A stretch of DNA of 64,000 nt from Salinihabitans flavidus (GCF_900110425.1 NZ_FODS01000010.1:57723-121722); one strand, 5' to 3'; shown: positions 18,081 through 26,989, counted from the stretch's first letter. Notes: generated by a model from the sequence alone, not told the origin. Program-made: numbers and translations.

Positions 18081-19736
18081 ATGACCCAACACCGCTCCGA
18101 ACTGCTGATGCCCGCGGGGAACCTGCGCAAGCTGAAGATGGCCATCCTCTACGGGGCCGACGCGGTCTATCTCGGCACTCCCGACATGTCCCTGCGCACC
18201 AAATCCGAGTTTTCGCTCGACGATGTGATCGAGGGGGTGGAATTCTGTCACGCCCACGGCAAACGCGCCTATCTGACGCTCAACCTCTTCTCGCACAACA
18301 AGGATATTCCCAAGCTCGACGAATACCTTGAAACCGTGCGCAAGGTGTCGCCGGACGGGCTCATCGTGGCCGATCCGGGCGTGTTTCAATACGTGCGGAC
18401 CCACGCCCCCGACATCCCGCTTCATGTCTCGACACAGGCCAATGTGGCCTCATGGCTGTCGGTCCAGTTCTGGGAGAACCAGGGCGCAGACCTCGTGGTG
18501 CTCGCGCGCGAGGTGTCCTTCCCGGAACTGTCGGAAATCCGCGAAAAATGCCCTGATATCAAGCTCGAAGCCTTCATTCACGGCGCCATGTGCATGACCT
18601 ATTCGGGGCGGTGCCTGCTGTCCAACTTCATGGCGGAACGTGGCGCGAATCAGGGAAATTGCGCCAATGCGTGCCGCTGGAACTACAAGTTCCACATGCG
18701 GCTGAAGGATGGCACCGTGCAGGAATTGAACGTCGATGAAGACAATCTTCACATGTTCGAGTTTCTGCTGGAGGAGGGGGTGCGCCCCGGTGAATTCCTG
18801 CCCATCGAAGAGGACGCGCGCGGCAGCTACATCCTGAACTCCAAGGATCTGTGCCTCATGCCCAAGCTTGACGACTACCTGCGCATCGGCGTCGATAGCC
18901 TCAAGGTCGAGGGACGGGGAAAATCCGAGTATTACGCCGCCGTCGTGGCACGCGCCTACCGCATGGCGATCGACGACTACTACGCCGACCCCGAGAACTG
19001 GAACCCCGCCCCCTACATGGAAGAGCTGGAGACCGTGGGCAACCGCGGCTACACCCTCGCCTTTCACAAGGGGCGGTTGACCAACCTCGCCCACGGATAC
19101 GAGCACACGCAGGCCATCGCCCAATGGGAATACGCCGGCGTCATCACCGAGGTGACGGAGGATGCCTTCCATGTCGAGGTCAAGAACAAGCTCGAACCCG
19201 GCGACGTGCTCGAACTTGTCTCGCCCGTCGCCCGCAACACCGTTCTTCTGCGGGCCTATGACTACGAAGTGGCCGCCGACGGGGAACGCCGGGAGGTGAT
19301 CCATGGCTCCACCAAGACGGTGATCCGCCTGCCATTTTCGCTTTTCGAACAAGAGGATATCGACGATCTTCGCACCAATTTCCCACCGTTGTCCGTTCTG
19401 CGCAAAGAGCGCGCGCTGGCCGAGGAGCAACGGCAGCGGCTCAAGCTCGACAAGACCACCCTTGCGATGGAGGTCAAGGATAGCGCGAATGAAACCGCCT
19501 ATACCCGCCGCCGCAACCGGCTTGTCGAGGCGATCGAAGCGGACGCCAACACGCGGCGTTTCAAGACAAACCGCGCCGGAACCGATGGATGTTGCGGCAA
19601 GGGCTGCAATGGTTGCCTGATCTTCTGGCAGGACGATCTCTACGCACGGGCCCGGGAGATTCTCTTGCAGCGCAAGCAGGGTGAACAACTCAGCAAATCC
19701 GAAGCGATGGCGCTGCGACGCCCCGCGGCGGAGTGA
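18081..19736 (+). CDS. U32 family protein, TrhP (YegQ)-like tRNA hydroxylation protein
   Basis: This 551-residue U32 'peptidase' family protein begins SELLMPAGNLRKLKMAILYG, the standard U32 opening. It has the family signature EAFIHGAMCMTYSGRCLLSN and clustered cysteines (Cys171, Cys178, Cys194, Cys198, Cys258) expected to bind a [4Fe-4S] cluster. The close match to the YegQ/TrhP pattern suggests prephenate-dependent 5-hydroxylation of wobble uridine in tRNA rather than proteolysis. It is too long for UbiU or UbiV. An added C-terminal cluster, CCGKGCNGC at residues 504-512, is followed by a basic tail and could be a second metal site. It ends base-to-base against the convergent MaoC gene. Confidence 0.82.
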   Translation: MTQHRSELLMPAGNLRKLKMAILYGADAVYLGTPDMSLRTKSEFSLDDVIEGVEFCHAHGKRAYLTLNLFSHNKDIPKLDEYLETVRKVSPDGLIVADPGVFQYVRTHAPDIPLHVSTQANVASWLSVQFWENQGADLVVLAREVSFPELSEIREKCPDIKLEAFIHGAMCMTYSGRCLLSNFMAERGANQGNCANACRWNYKFHMRLKDGTVQELNVDEDNLHMFEFLLEEGVRPGEFLPIEEDARGSYILNSKDLCLMPKLDDYLRIGVDSLKVEGRGKSEYYAAVVARAYRMAIDDYYADPENWNPAPYMEELETVGNRGYTLAFHKGRLTNLAHGYEHTQAIAQWEYAGVITEVTEDAFHVEVKNKLEPGDVLELVSPVARNTVLLRAYDYEVAADGERREVIHGSTKTVIRLPFSLFEQEDIDDLRTNFPPLSVLRKERALAEEQRQRLKLDKTTLAMEVKDSANETAYTRRRNRLVEAIEADANTRRFKTNRAGTDGCCGKGCNGCLIFWQDDLYARAREILLQRKQGEQLSKSEAMALRRPAAE

Positions 19737-20510
19737 TCAGCGGGCCGAAAAGGTCACATCCGAAATCGCCGCGATCATGTCATCCTCCTTGACCGAGAAG
19801 AGTCGCGCCCTGCCCTCGCCACGCGGAACAACCGCGAAGCGCACCGCTGTATTCACCACGACCGGCGCCATGAAGCGTGTTTTCATCTCCGTGATCATGA
19901 AGGCGCCGGCACCCTGTGAAAAAGCGCGTTCTGCCAGTCCGATCATCAGCATTCCGGGCACAATCGCGCCTGATAGCCCAACGGCGCGCGCCGCCTCGTG
20001 ATCAACATGAATGGGATTGGCATCACCGGCAAGGCGCACATAAGCGGCCACATCCTCGCCCGAAATCGGCAAGGACGAAACCCATCGCGCACCGGGTGCC
20101 AAACGCGGGTGAAATGCACTGCCCTTGAACGTGGCCATCTCTTCGGGTGCGACAAGACGAAGCCGGGTCTGCATTCCGCCCAGCTCGCGCCCGCCTTCGG
20201 ACAACAGGAACTCGAAACTGCGGTTGGCCGCGCGACACTCGATCACGGCCGTCAACTGTATCGGCTGTCCGGGTTCAAGCGGGGCGCGCCGGAAAAAGGA
20301 TTGCGATTCGTGCACCACCGCCTGACCGCCCGGCGCTGTCAGAACGTCCCCGAGCCTCTCGGCCTCCGAAGTTCCCAGAAGCATCGCGGGCGCGATAATC
20401 GGCACGTCGGGCCGGTCGGTCCAAGGCCCAAGTCGATCCAGAATCGCGCAGAGCGCCGTGCAATCGGCGGAGGACAGCCCGCCGGGCAGGGTGAGCGTCG
20501 TTTCAGACAC
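19737..20510 (-). CDS. MaoC-like (hotdog) dehydratase of a dedicated acyl-ACP cassette
   Basis: This 257-residue protein has a GTG start. The C-terminal half carries the hydratase-2 motif LAGDANPIHVDHEAA, with Asp163 and His168 as the expected catalytic pair, followed by GAIVPGMLMIGLAE. The N-terminal half looks like a second, degenerate hotdog fold (double-hotdog architecture). It would catalyse reversible dehydration of 3-hydroxyacyl-ACP or -CoA. Its start overlaps the ketoacyl synthase stop by eight bases, and an ACP lies before that, so the three probably act on the same acyl chain. The product is unknown. Confidence 0.82.
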   Translation of the reverse strand: MSETTLTLPGGLSSADCTALCAILDRLGPWTDRPDVPIIAPAMLLGTSEAERLGDVLTAPGGQAVVHESQSFFRRAPLEPGQPIQLTAVIECRAANRSFEFLLSEGGRELGGMQTRLRLVAPEEMATFKGSAFHPRLAPGARWVSSLPISGEDVAAYVRLAGDANPIHVDHEAARAVGLSGAIVPGMLMIGLAERAFSQGAGAFMITEMKTRFMAPVVVNTAVRFAVVPRGEGRARLFSVKEDDMIAAISDVTFSAR

Positions 20511-21711
20511 GCGCCACGATCAGGGAGGCGTTGATCCCGCCGAACGCGAGAGAGTTGGACATCATCGCCCGCGTCTCAACCGGGCACGCTGTGTTCGACA
20601 CCGGATCGAATCCGATCTTCGGATCAATCTCGTTGAAATTGATCGTGGGCGGCGCGATCTGGGCACGCAGCGCGCCGATGGTGGTGATCAATTCGAGCGC
20701 CCCGGCGGCACCAAGCGCATGGCCATGGATCGGCTTGGTCGAACTGACCGAAAGTCCCGTCAATTCCTCTCCGAACACCGTCCGCAGCGCCGTCGCCTCT
20801 GTCACATCATTGGCAACTGTGCCGGTGCCATGCGCGTTGACATATCCAACATCCGAAGGCGTCAGCCCCGCATCCGACAGGGCAATGTTCATGCAGGCCG
20901 CCGCGCGTTCCGGATTGGGGCGGAGCAGATCCCCGGCGTCGGAGTTCGTGCCATAACCCACAAGCTCACACAGGATGTCAGCCCCGCGCGCCTTGGCCGA
21001 TTCCAGCGTCTCCATCACCAGTATTCCGGCGCCCTCGCCGAGGGTCATGCCGTTGCGATCTCGTGAAAAGGGCCGGTTCATCGTCGCAGTCATCACCCGC
21101 AGAAGCTCCCACACGCGAAAGACGCCGTTCACAAGGCAAGCCTCTGCCCCGCCCGCGAAACAGCGGTCAATCGCCCCGGATCTGAGAAGCTGAAAGGCAA
21201 GTCCGATGGACTGGCTCGCTGAAGAGCAGGCCGTCGCCGTGCAATAGACCGGGCCGGTCGCGCCAAACTCTATCGAAACCCAGCTCGCCGCCGCGTTGTT
21301 CATGATCTTGGGCACCGACATCGGATCAAGGCGCATGTTCCTGTCGCGGCCAAACGAGAGATAATTGTCGTCCAGCGTCTTGCCCCCGCCGAACCCAGAT
21401 CCGATCATGACGCCGCAGCGGTCGCCGCCGTCGTCCCGCGAAATCCCCGCCTGCGCCGCCGCTTCGCGCGCCGCCATGAGCGCATAATCGGCCACCGGAT
21501 CACGCATGCGGTTGCCCCCGGCGTTCTCCGCCACCTCCGCGAGCGTCTCGTCCGACAGGGCCGCTGCCGTGCCGACGCGCTGCGGTTGAATGGCGGGGAA
21601 CGTCACCGGACGCACACCGCTGATACCGCCAAGCGCCGCATCGGTCAGCGCGCCTGCACCGATACCGCAGGCAGAGACCGCGCCCACTCCGGTAATGACG
21701 ACACGTTTCAC
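20503..21711 (-). CDS. Beta-ketoacyl-ACP synthase (FabF-like)
   Basis: This 402-residue condensing enzyme begins KRVVITGVGAVSACGIG, with a GTG start overlapping the ACP stop (GTGA). The catalytic triad is complete: Cys162 in TATACSSASQ, His294 in NAHGTGT and His329 in KPIHGHALGAAG. This is the Cys-His-His pattern of FabB/FabF elongating synthases, and nothing suggests loss of activity. It should condense malonyl-ACP with an acyl group carried by the neighbouring ACP. It is a stand-alone copy outside a core fab cluster, so a specialised lipid is more likely than general fatty acid synthesis. Substrate length cannot be read from sequence. Confidence 0.88.
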   Translation of the reverse strand: MKRVVITGVGAVSACGIGAGALTDAALGGISGVRPVTFPAIQPQRVGTAAALSDETLAEVAENAGGNRMRDPVADYALMAAREAAAQAGISRDDGGDRCGVMIGSGFGGGKTLDDNYLSFGRDRNMRLDPMSVPKIMNNAAASWVSIEFGATGPVYCTATACSSASQSIGLAFQLLRSGAIDRCFAGGAEACLVNGVFRVWELLRVMTATMNRPFSRDRNGMTLGEGAGILVMETLESAKARGADILCELVGYGTNSDAGDLLRPNPERAAACMNIALSDAGLTPSDVGYVNAHGTGTVANDVTEATALRTVFGEELTGLSVSSTKPIHGHALGAAGALELITTIGALRAQIAPPTINFNEIDPKIGFDPVSNTACPVETRAMMSNSLAFGGINASLIVARV

Positions 21712-21989
21712 GCCTGCGCTTCTTTCCGGCTTTCCTCGATCTTGGCCACCGCCAGATCAAGCAGATCCTGAACCGTCTGCATGTCCGCCAGATCGTTATC
21801 GACGGAAATATAGGCCCCGTAGTTCTCTTCGATCGCCATGAGGATCATGATGAAATCGGCCGACTGTATATCGAGATCTTCCAGCCGCTTGTCCGGGGAA
21901 ATATCGGACGGCTCAACCATGCCTTCCTTCGCAACAAGATCCAGCAACTCCTCCTGAAGCTTGCTGCGTTCCGCGTTCATTTCAATCAT
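21708..21989 (-). CDS. Acyl carrier protein, specialised
   Basis: With the ATG at 21989 (GGAAAG seven bases upstream) the protein has 93 residues; an earlier TTG at 22004 is less likely. The 4'-phosphopantetheine Ser43 sits in LDIQSADFIMIL, where the usual DSL is replaced by QSA. The acidic four-helix ACP profile is otherwise clear (MAIEENYG and IEESRKEAQ). At 93 residues it is larger than housekeeping AcpP, closer to the size of AcpXL, the carrier for very-long-chain lipid A acyl groups in Rhizobiales. It begins the ACP-KAS-MaoC operon and faces plsC across a 70-base gap. Confidence 0.85.
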   Translation of the reverse strand: MIEMNAERSKLQEELLDLVAKEGMVEPSDISPDKRLEDLDIQSADFIMILMAIEENYGAYISVDNDLADMQTVQDLLDLAVAKIEESRKEAQA

Positions 21990-22059
21990 TGCAGCGCTTT
22001 CCAATCATCTCGATACCATCTAAGAGCAATGGCACAGTCAACAGGGCAAGAGTACGCCA

Positions 22060-22758
22060 GTGACCAAAGAGTTTCCAATCATGCCCGCTATTGGGACACT
22101 CCTTTTCTATGGTCTCTCCGGGGTCACTGCAATTCCCCTTCTCCCTCTTTTCCTGCTTTACTTTGCCCCACATCGCTATGGGTGGTGGTTCGGGCAACGC
22201 TACCTGCGGTTTCAGCTCTGGCTATTGCGCGTCACCTGCGGTGTCACCTATCGGATCGAGGGGACCGACAACCTTCCCGCAGGGCCGGTCATCTATGCCT
22301 CACAGCATCAGTCTGCGTGGGAAACGCTCTACTTTCAGATCCTTCTCGACAATCCGGTCATGTTCGCCAAGAAAGAGATCTTCCACTACCCCCTGATCGG
22401 TCTGCTGACCCGTTGGAACGGTCATATCCCGGTGGATCGCCGTGGATCGCTCGATTCGACACGCAAGGTTTTTCAGCAGGGTGTCGCGGCCCTCCAAAAG
22501 GGCAGATCGCTATTGATCTACCCTTCCGGGACGCGCGACCGGGTTGAAAGGGTGCAGTCCGGGATAGGTGTCCTCTATCAGCTTGCACATGTGCCGGTGG
22601 TGCCGGTGCTGCTCAACTCCGGCGCAGCCTGGCCGCCCGGTCGATTGCTCAAGTTTCCCGGGCAGATCACGGTGCGGATACTGCCCCCCATCGCGCCCGG
22701 TCTGGATCGCAGGACATTCCTTGCGCAGCTTCAGGATCTGATGCAGCAATCGCCCTGA
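22060..22758 (+). CDS. 1-acyl-glycerol-3-phosphate acyltransferase family protein (PlsC-like)
   Basis: This 232-residue acyltransferase has an N-terminal membrane segment (TLLFYGLSGVTAIPLLPLFL). Motif I is QHQSAWE, an HX4E variant of HX4D with His83 and Glu88. Motif III is YPSGTR (155-159), with Ser in place of the Glu of the usual PEGTR. It probably transfers an acyl group to a lysolipid at the inner membrane. The GTG at 22060 is used here; an ATG eight codons later (22081) is possible. Divergence from the ACP-KAS-MaoC operon suggests it places the chain made by that set, an inference from position. Confidence 0.8.
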   Translation: MTKEFPIMPAIGTLLFYGLSGVTAIPLLPLFLLYFAPHRYGWWFGQRYLRFQLWLLRVTCGVTYRIEGTDNLPAGPVIYASQHQSAWETLYFQILLDNPVMFAKKEIFHYPLIGLLTRWNGHIPVDRRGSLDSTRKVFQQGVAALQKGRSLLIYPSGTRDRVERVQSGIGVLYQLAHVPVVPVLLNSGAAWPPGRLLKFPGQITVRILPPIAPGLDRRTFLAQLQDLMQQSP

Positions 22759-22793
22759 CATCAGCGCTGCCATTGTCGGTTGCACCATGAGAA

Positions 22794-22839
22794 CGGGCCG
22801 GACACACGGCCCGGCCCCCTTTGAAAACGTCACGTTTTC
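22794..22839. terminator. Tandem hairpins between convergent plsC-like and ABC permease genes
   Basis: A CGGGCCG/CGGCCCG stem (22794-22813) is followed by a GAAAACG-TCA-CGTTTTC stem (22823-22839). Their position between convergent genes suggests bidirectional termination. Neither has a long T run. Confidence 0.5.
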
Positions 22840-22845
22840 TGCGTC

Positions 22846-24021
22846 CTAGCCCGGCGACATACCCCGCAACCGCTCCGACCGGCGCCGCAGAAGCTCGACC
22901 GTCGTCAGAAGCAGGATGGAAATACCCACCAGAATCGTTGCCACGGCAAGGATGGTCGGGCTGATCTGTTCGCGCAGACCGATAAACATCTGCCAGGGTA
23001 GTGTTTTCTGACCGGCGGAACCGACGAACAGAACCACCACGACCTCGTCAAAGGATGTGATGAAGGCGAACAATCCGCCCGAGATCACCCCCGGCAGAAT
23101 AAGCGGCATCTGCACCCGAAAGAAGGTGGTCACCGGATTGGCCCCCATATTGGCCGCCGCGCGCGTCAGCGAACGGTCGAACCCGACAAGCGTCGCCGTC
23201 ACCGTGATGATCACGAAGGGCACCCCCAAGGCAGCATGTGCCAGCACGACCCCCAGATATGTCCCCTGAAGCCCGATGCGGGAATAGAAGAAATACATGC
23301 CCGCCGCCGAAATGATCAGCGGAACGATCATCGGCGAAATCAAGATCGCCATGATCGGGCGCCGGAACGGCACATGTTCAGAGCTCAGACCGATGGCCGC
23401 CAGCGTTCCGAATCCCACCGAAAGCAGGGTCGCGGCCGGCGCAATGCTCAGCGAGTTCCAAAGCGCCTGCTGCCAGTCGCTGTTGGTGAAGAAATCCTCA
23501 TAGTGCTTGAGCGAATACCCCTCCGGTGCGAACCGAAGCATTTCCGGCGTGAAGGTAAAGAAATTCTCGGCATTGAAGCTCAGCGGCATGACCACGACGA
23601 TCGGGGTGATCAAAAAGAAGAAGATCATCCCGCAGATCACCCGAAAGCTGAAGTGCCACAAGACCTGCATCGGGGTGTAATACGGCGCCAGTTTTGCGCG
23701 ATACCGCCCCTCGCCCAGCCAGAAGATGAACCAGCCGAAGAACCAGCCGGCCGCGATCCCGATCACACCGCCGGGCAGACCGCCAAGCAGATAGCCGATG
23801 ACGGCGAATCCCGCCACGCTGATCCAGCGCGCCTCTCTCTCTCGCCGAAAGATCGTGAGAAAGATGAGCGCGAGCAAACCCGTGATCACCGCCCCGCCCA
23901 GAAGGCCAAGCAAGGTGTTGTCATGCGCCGTCCCGACAAAGATTCCGAGAAAGGCCCCCGCCGCCGCCACCACGGGCACGACGAATGAAACGGGTTTCGG
24001 TTCTGTGATATTGATCGTCAT
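22846..24021 (-). CDS. Polyamine-type ABC importer, permease (PotC-like) with extra N-terminal membrane segments
   Basis: This 391-residue permease's last 270 residues match PotC/PotI-type subunits, with the EAA loop AAANMGANPVTTFFRVQMPL contacting the ATPase. The first 120 residues add about four membrane helices (VPVVAAAGAFLGIFVG and others) not found in E. coli PotC. The gap to the upstream permease is four bases. It forms the channel with that PotB-like protein. The solute is probably a polyamine or related cation, inferred from family and operon. Confidence 0.86.
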   Translation of the reverse strand: MTINITEPKPVSFVVPVVAAAGAFLGIFVGTAHDNTLLGLLGGAVITGLLALIFLTIFRREREARWISVAGFAVIGYLLGGLPGGVIGIAAGWFFGWFIFWLGEGRYRAKLAPYYTPMQVLWHFSFRVICGMIFFFLITPIVVVMPLSFNAENFFTFTPEMLRFAPEGYSLKHYEDFFTNSDWQQALWNSLSIAPAATLLSVGFGTLAAIGLSSEHVPFRRPIMAILISPMIVPLIISAAGMYFFYSRIGLQGTYLGVVLAHAALGVPFVIITVTATLVGFDRSLTRAAANMGANPVTTFFRVQMPLILPGVISGGLFAFITSFDEVVVVLFVGSAGQKTLPWQMFIGLREQISPTILAVATILVGISILLLTTVELLRRRSERLRGMSPG

Positions 24022-24025
24022 GGCC

Positions 24026-25684
24026 TCACCCCAGTTTCACGTTGTCGATGCCCACGATCTTGTCATAGGCCCAGTAGAGGATCAGAACGACCGCAAGAAG
24101 GATCGTTCCCAGCGCTGCGGCCAGACCCCAGTTGAGCGACGACGAGATGTGATAGGCGATCCGGTTGGAAATGAAGACCCCGGTGGTGCCGCCCACGATC
24201 TCCGGCGTGATGTAGTAGCCGATCGACAGGATGAACACGAGGATCGAGCCTGCGCCGATACCCGGCACCGATTGCGGGAAATAGACCCGCCAGAACGCCG
24301 TCCAGTTCGTCGCACCAAGCGATTTCGCCGCGCGAAGGTAACTTGGAGGAATGGTCTGCATCACCGAATACAGCGGCAGGATCATGAACGGCAACAGGAT
24401 GTGGGTCATCGCCACGATTGTGCCGAACTGGTTGTTGATCATGACCAATCGGCTGGCATCGTCCACAAGACCAAGCCACACAAGCGTGTCGTTGATCACA
24501 CCCTGCTGTTGCAGCATCACCTTCCACGCGGAGGTTCGCACAAGAAGCGATGTCCAGAAGGGCAGAAGCACGAGGATCATCAGAAGATTGGCTGTCCGCA
24601 TCGGCAGGTTGGCCAGAATCCACGCCACCGGATACCCCAGCAGGATACAAGAGCCGGTGATCATCAGCGACATGAACATCGTGCGCTGGAACAGCATCAT
24701 ATAGATGCGCTGATTCTCGGGGCGCACCTCGATACCGTCGGCGGTCTTCTGAAGATCGACCGAATTCAGGAAATATCCGCTGGTATAGCTTGGACTGAAC
24801 ACCGCGATGGTCTGCCAGTATTCGGGATCGACCCAGTCATCGTCGATATCCTCGAAGAAGTCCTTGAACGGCACGATCGGGAGGTTGCCGAGGTTCTCCT
24901 GCGCCATCCGCAAGGTCTCTATACCGGGTCCGGAATAGCTGCTCAGATCCGCATTTGCGAGATCGAGAGCGAGTGCGACATAGACCGCTTCCCACGGGTC
25001 CTCCTCGGCCACCACATCTTCGTCGACCAGGGCCGTGAACACCGCGAACTCCGAATAGGCTCGGGTCGTTTCGGGCAGAAGTTGCGTAATCTCTTGGGAA
25101 GGGGCGAATCCGACCTCTCCGAATAGCCAACTGTCCGCCACACCCGAAAGACGGCGGCGGCTGCTGGCGACCGGATCCTCATTCTTTTCCCCCTCTCCGG
25201 ACATCAGGCTGAACCAGAACCCGGCCTCTGTCAGCCTCGGGTCAATATCCTCGAAGGCGTCGGCATAGTCGTCGCCAAGGTCGTCAACCCTGCGTCCGCT
25301 GGACCGGAACAAAGAGGAGAGGCCTGTTTTCTCATAGTTGAGCCGCGAGCCGAGCCTTGTGTGTCTTTTGGCCTCAGCGGCCAGGAACATGTCGAAATAA
25401 AGCGCCTTGTAGACGGGTTCATCCGGCGCCACGCCAGAGTTTTCATCCCAGTCCTGCAAGGCCTCGACCGTCGCCGGAAGCGTGTTTGACACGATCTGGT
25501 TCTCGACCGAGCGGAACAGCATGTCCAAGATCGGGGCGACAAAGGCGATAAGCACGAAAATCAGGAGCGGAGCAATAAGTCCCAGCGCCCTCAACTTCTG
25601 CCGTCGCAGCGCGCGCCGCAGGCTTTTCTTCAGCGGCACGCCATCCGCGGAAATGACCGGGCCGGTTTCTGTGGTATCGCTCAT
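24026..25684 (-). CDS. Polyamine-type ABC importer, permease (PotB-like) with large periplasmic insertion
   Basis: This 552-residue permease starts with ATG at 25684; a TTG one codon earlier is less likely. After the first helix (LIAPLLIFVLIAFVAPILD) comes an insertion of about 240 mostly polar, acidic residues before the second helix region. That leaves the protein nearly twice the size of E. coli PotB. The C-terminal part has the standard permease core with AAKSLGATNWTAFWRVYFPQ as the EAA loop. The insertion should lie in the periplasm and may contact the binding protein, which is an inference from topology. Confidence 0.85.
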   Translation of the reverse strand: MSDTTETGPVISADGVPLKKSLRRALRRQKLRALGLIAPLLIFVLIAFVAPILDMLFRSVENQIVSNTLPATVEALQDWDENSGVAPDEPVYKALYFDMFLAAEAKRHTRLGSRLNYEKTGLSSLFRSSGRRVDDLGDDYADAFEDIDPRLTEAGFWFSLMSGEGEKNEDPVASSRRRLSGVADSWLFGEVGFAPSQEITQLLPETTRAYSEFAVFTALVDEDVVAEEDPWEAVYVALALDLANADLSSYSGPGIETLRMAQENLGNLPIVPFKDFFEDIDDDWVDPEYWQTIAVFSPSYTSGYFLNSVDLQKTADGIEVRPENQRIYMMLFQRTMFMSLMITGSCILLGYPVAWILANLPMRTANLLMILVLLPFWTSLLVRTSAWKVMLQQQGVINDTLVWLGLVDDASRLVMINNQFGTIVAMTHILLPFMILPLYSVMQTIPPSYLRAAKSLGATNWTAFWRVYFPQSVPGIGAGSILVFILSIGYYITPEIVGGTTGVFISNRIAYHISSSLNWGLAAALGTILLAVVLILYWAYDKIVGIDNVKLG

Positions 25685-25764
25685 CAATGCCCCCGTTGGT
25701 TTGCCCGTTCGGGCGGGACGCGCCGGCCTGTGTGACGGCCGCTTCTGTTTTATGATTGAGGCGC

Positions 25765-25786
25765 AGGGGGGCGTTGCCGCCCCCCT
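25765..25786 (-). other. Intercistronic stem-loop after the binding-protein gene
   Basis: A perfect 9-bp stem (AGGGGGGCG/CGCCCCCCT, 4-base loop) lies 21 bases after the binding-protein stop and 81 bases before the permease start. Without a proper T run it more likely protects the abundant binding-protein mRNA or attenuates readthrough than terminates fully. Confidence 0.65.
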
Positions 25787-25806
25787 ACTATCGGTTGTTC
25801 AGCCTA

Positions 25807-26919
25807 TCAGCGTGCGAGCCAGGACTGGAACTTGGAGTCCAGGTCGTCACGATAATCGGCCCACCAGACGTAGTTCATCACGAAGGCGTTCGATGCGTTC
25901 TCCGGGTTCGTGGGCATGTGCGGGGCCATGTCGATCCCGAGTTCCGCGTGCTCACCCACAAGCGGGGCAGAGGACTGCCGCGCCGGGCCGTAGGAGATGT
26001 ATTTCGCCTGATCGGCGAGACGCTGAGTGTCCGTCGCGAAGTAGAGGAAGTCCAGAACACGGGCGAGCTTGTCTTCTTCAAGGCCCTCCGGAATGATCCA
26101 GCCATCAAGGTCATAGGACTGTGCGTCCCACATCATCGCGACCGGCTGATCCTGCTCTTCGATCAGGCTGAACAGGCGGCCGTTGTAGGTGGAGCCGAAC
26201 ACGACCTCTTTGTCTGCCAGAAGCTGCGGCGTGTCGGCGCCGGACGTCCACCAGACGACCTCGTCCTTGATCGTGTCGAGCTTGGCAAGGGCACGGTCCT
26301 GCCCTTCCGGGGTCTCGAGCACGTCATAGACATCCTCCTGCGGAACGCCGTCGCACATCAGCGCCCATTCCATGTTGTTATGGGGGCGCTGCTCAAGGCT
26401 GCGCTTGCCGGGGAAGGTTTCAAGGTCAAAGACATCGCAGATTTCATCGGGGGTGTTGCCGTTCCACGCATCCACGTCTGTGCGATAGCCGAAGGTATAG
26501 GAATAGGCGATCTGCGGAATGAAGCAGTCGCTGACGATCATGTCACCGAAGTCTTCGCTGGCCGGGGTGCCATCAGGCGCCGGTGCAAGGATTTCGTCGT
26601 GATCGACTTCCATCGCCAGACCTTCGTCACACAGACGCATGGCGTCCGCCGCGGTCACGTCCACGAGATCCCAGGTCAGGTTGCCGGCTTCGTTCTGCGC
26701 GCGCAGCTTGGCCACCGCCTCGGCGGAGCTTTCGTCCCAGGTCACGGAAACGTCAGGATTGTTGGCAATATACGGCTCTACATAGGCTTTCACCTGGCTT
26801 TCCTGATAGGCGCCGCCCCAGGACACGATGGTCATCTCATCGGCCATGTCCTGTGCGGATGCCGCTCCAGCCGCAACCGACAGTGCCGTCGTCGCAAGAA
26901 GGGTTTTGGTCATTTTCAT
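25807..26919 (-). CDS. Periplasmic binding protein of the polyamine-type importer (PotD/PotF-like)
   Basis: This 370-residue protein has a Sec signal peptide (MKMTKTLLATTALSVAAGA) and begins its mature part with MTIVSWGGAYQESQVKAYVE, the opening typical of PotD/F-type family 1 binding proteins. GGGAG lies seven bases before the ATG. It captures the solute in the periplasm for the two permeases downstream. Putrescine/spermidine is the default guess for the family, but related proteins carry other amines, so the ligand is open. Stem-loops lie on both sides of the gene. Confidence 0.87.
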   Translation of the reverse strand: MKMTKTLLATTALSVAAGAASAQDMADEMTIVSWGGAYQESQVKAYVEPYIANNPDVSVTWDESSAEAVAKLRAQNEAGNLTWDLVDVTAADAMRLCDEGLAMEVDHDEILAPAPDGTPASEDFGDMIVSDCFIPQIAYSYTFGYRTDVDAWNGNTPDEICDVFDLETFPGKRSLEQRPHNNMEWALMCDGVPQEDVYDVLETPEGQDRALAKLDTIKDEVVWWTSGADTPQLLADKEVVFGSTYNGRLFSLIEEQDQPVAMMWDAQSYDLDGWIIPEGLEEDKLARVLDFLYFATDTQRLADQAKYISYGPARQSSAPLVGEHAELGIDMAPHMPTNPENASNAFVMNYVWWADYRDDLDSKFQSWLAR

Positions 26920-26989
26920 AGTAATCTCCCAATTTGCCCGTGTGATTTCAGAGGCCCATGCTCGGGCAACAGCTGGCCCCCACTGCCGG

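Noticed and set aside
18081-19736. UbiU/UbiV (anaerobic ubiquinone hydroxylase) as identity of the U32 protein
   Set aside because: The protein is 551 residues, much longer than UbiU or UbiV, stands alone, and has a C-terminal extension; the signature is closer to YegQ/TrhP.
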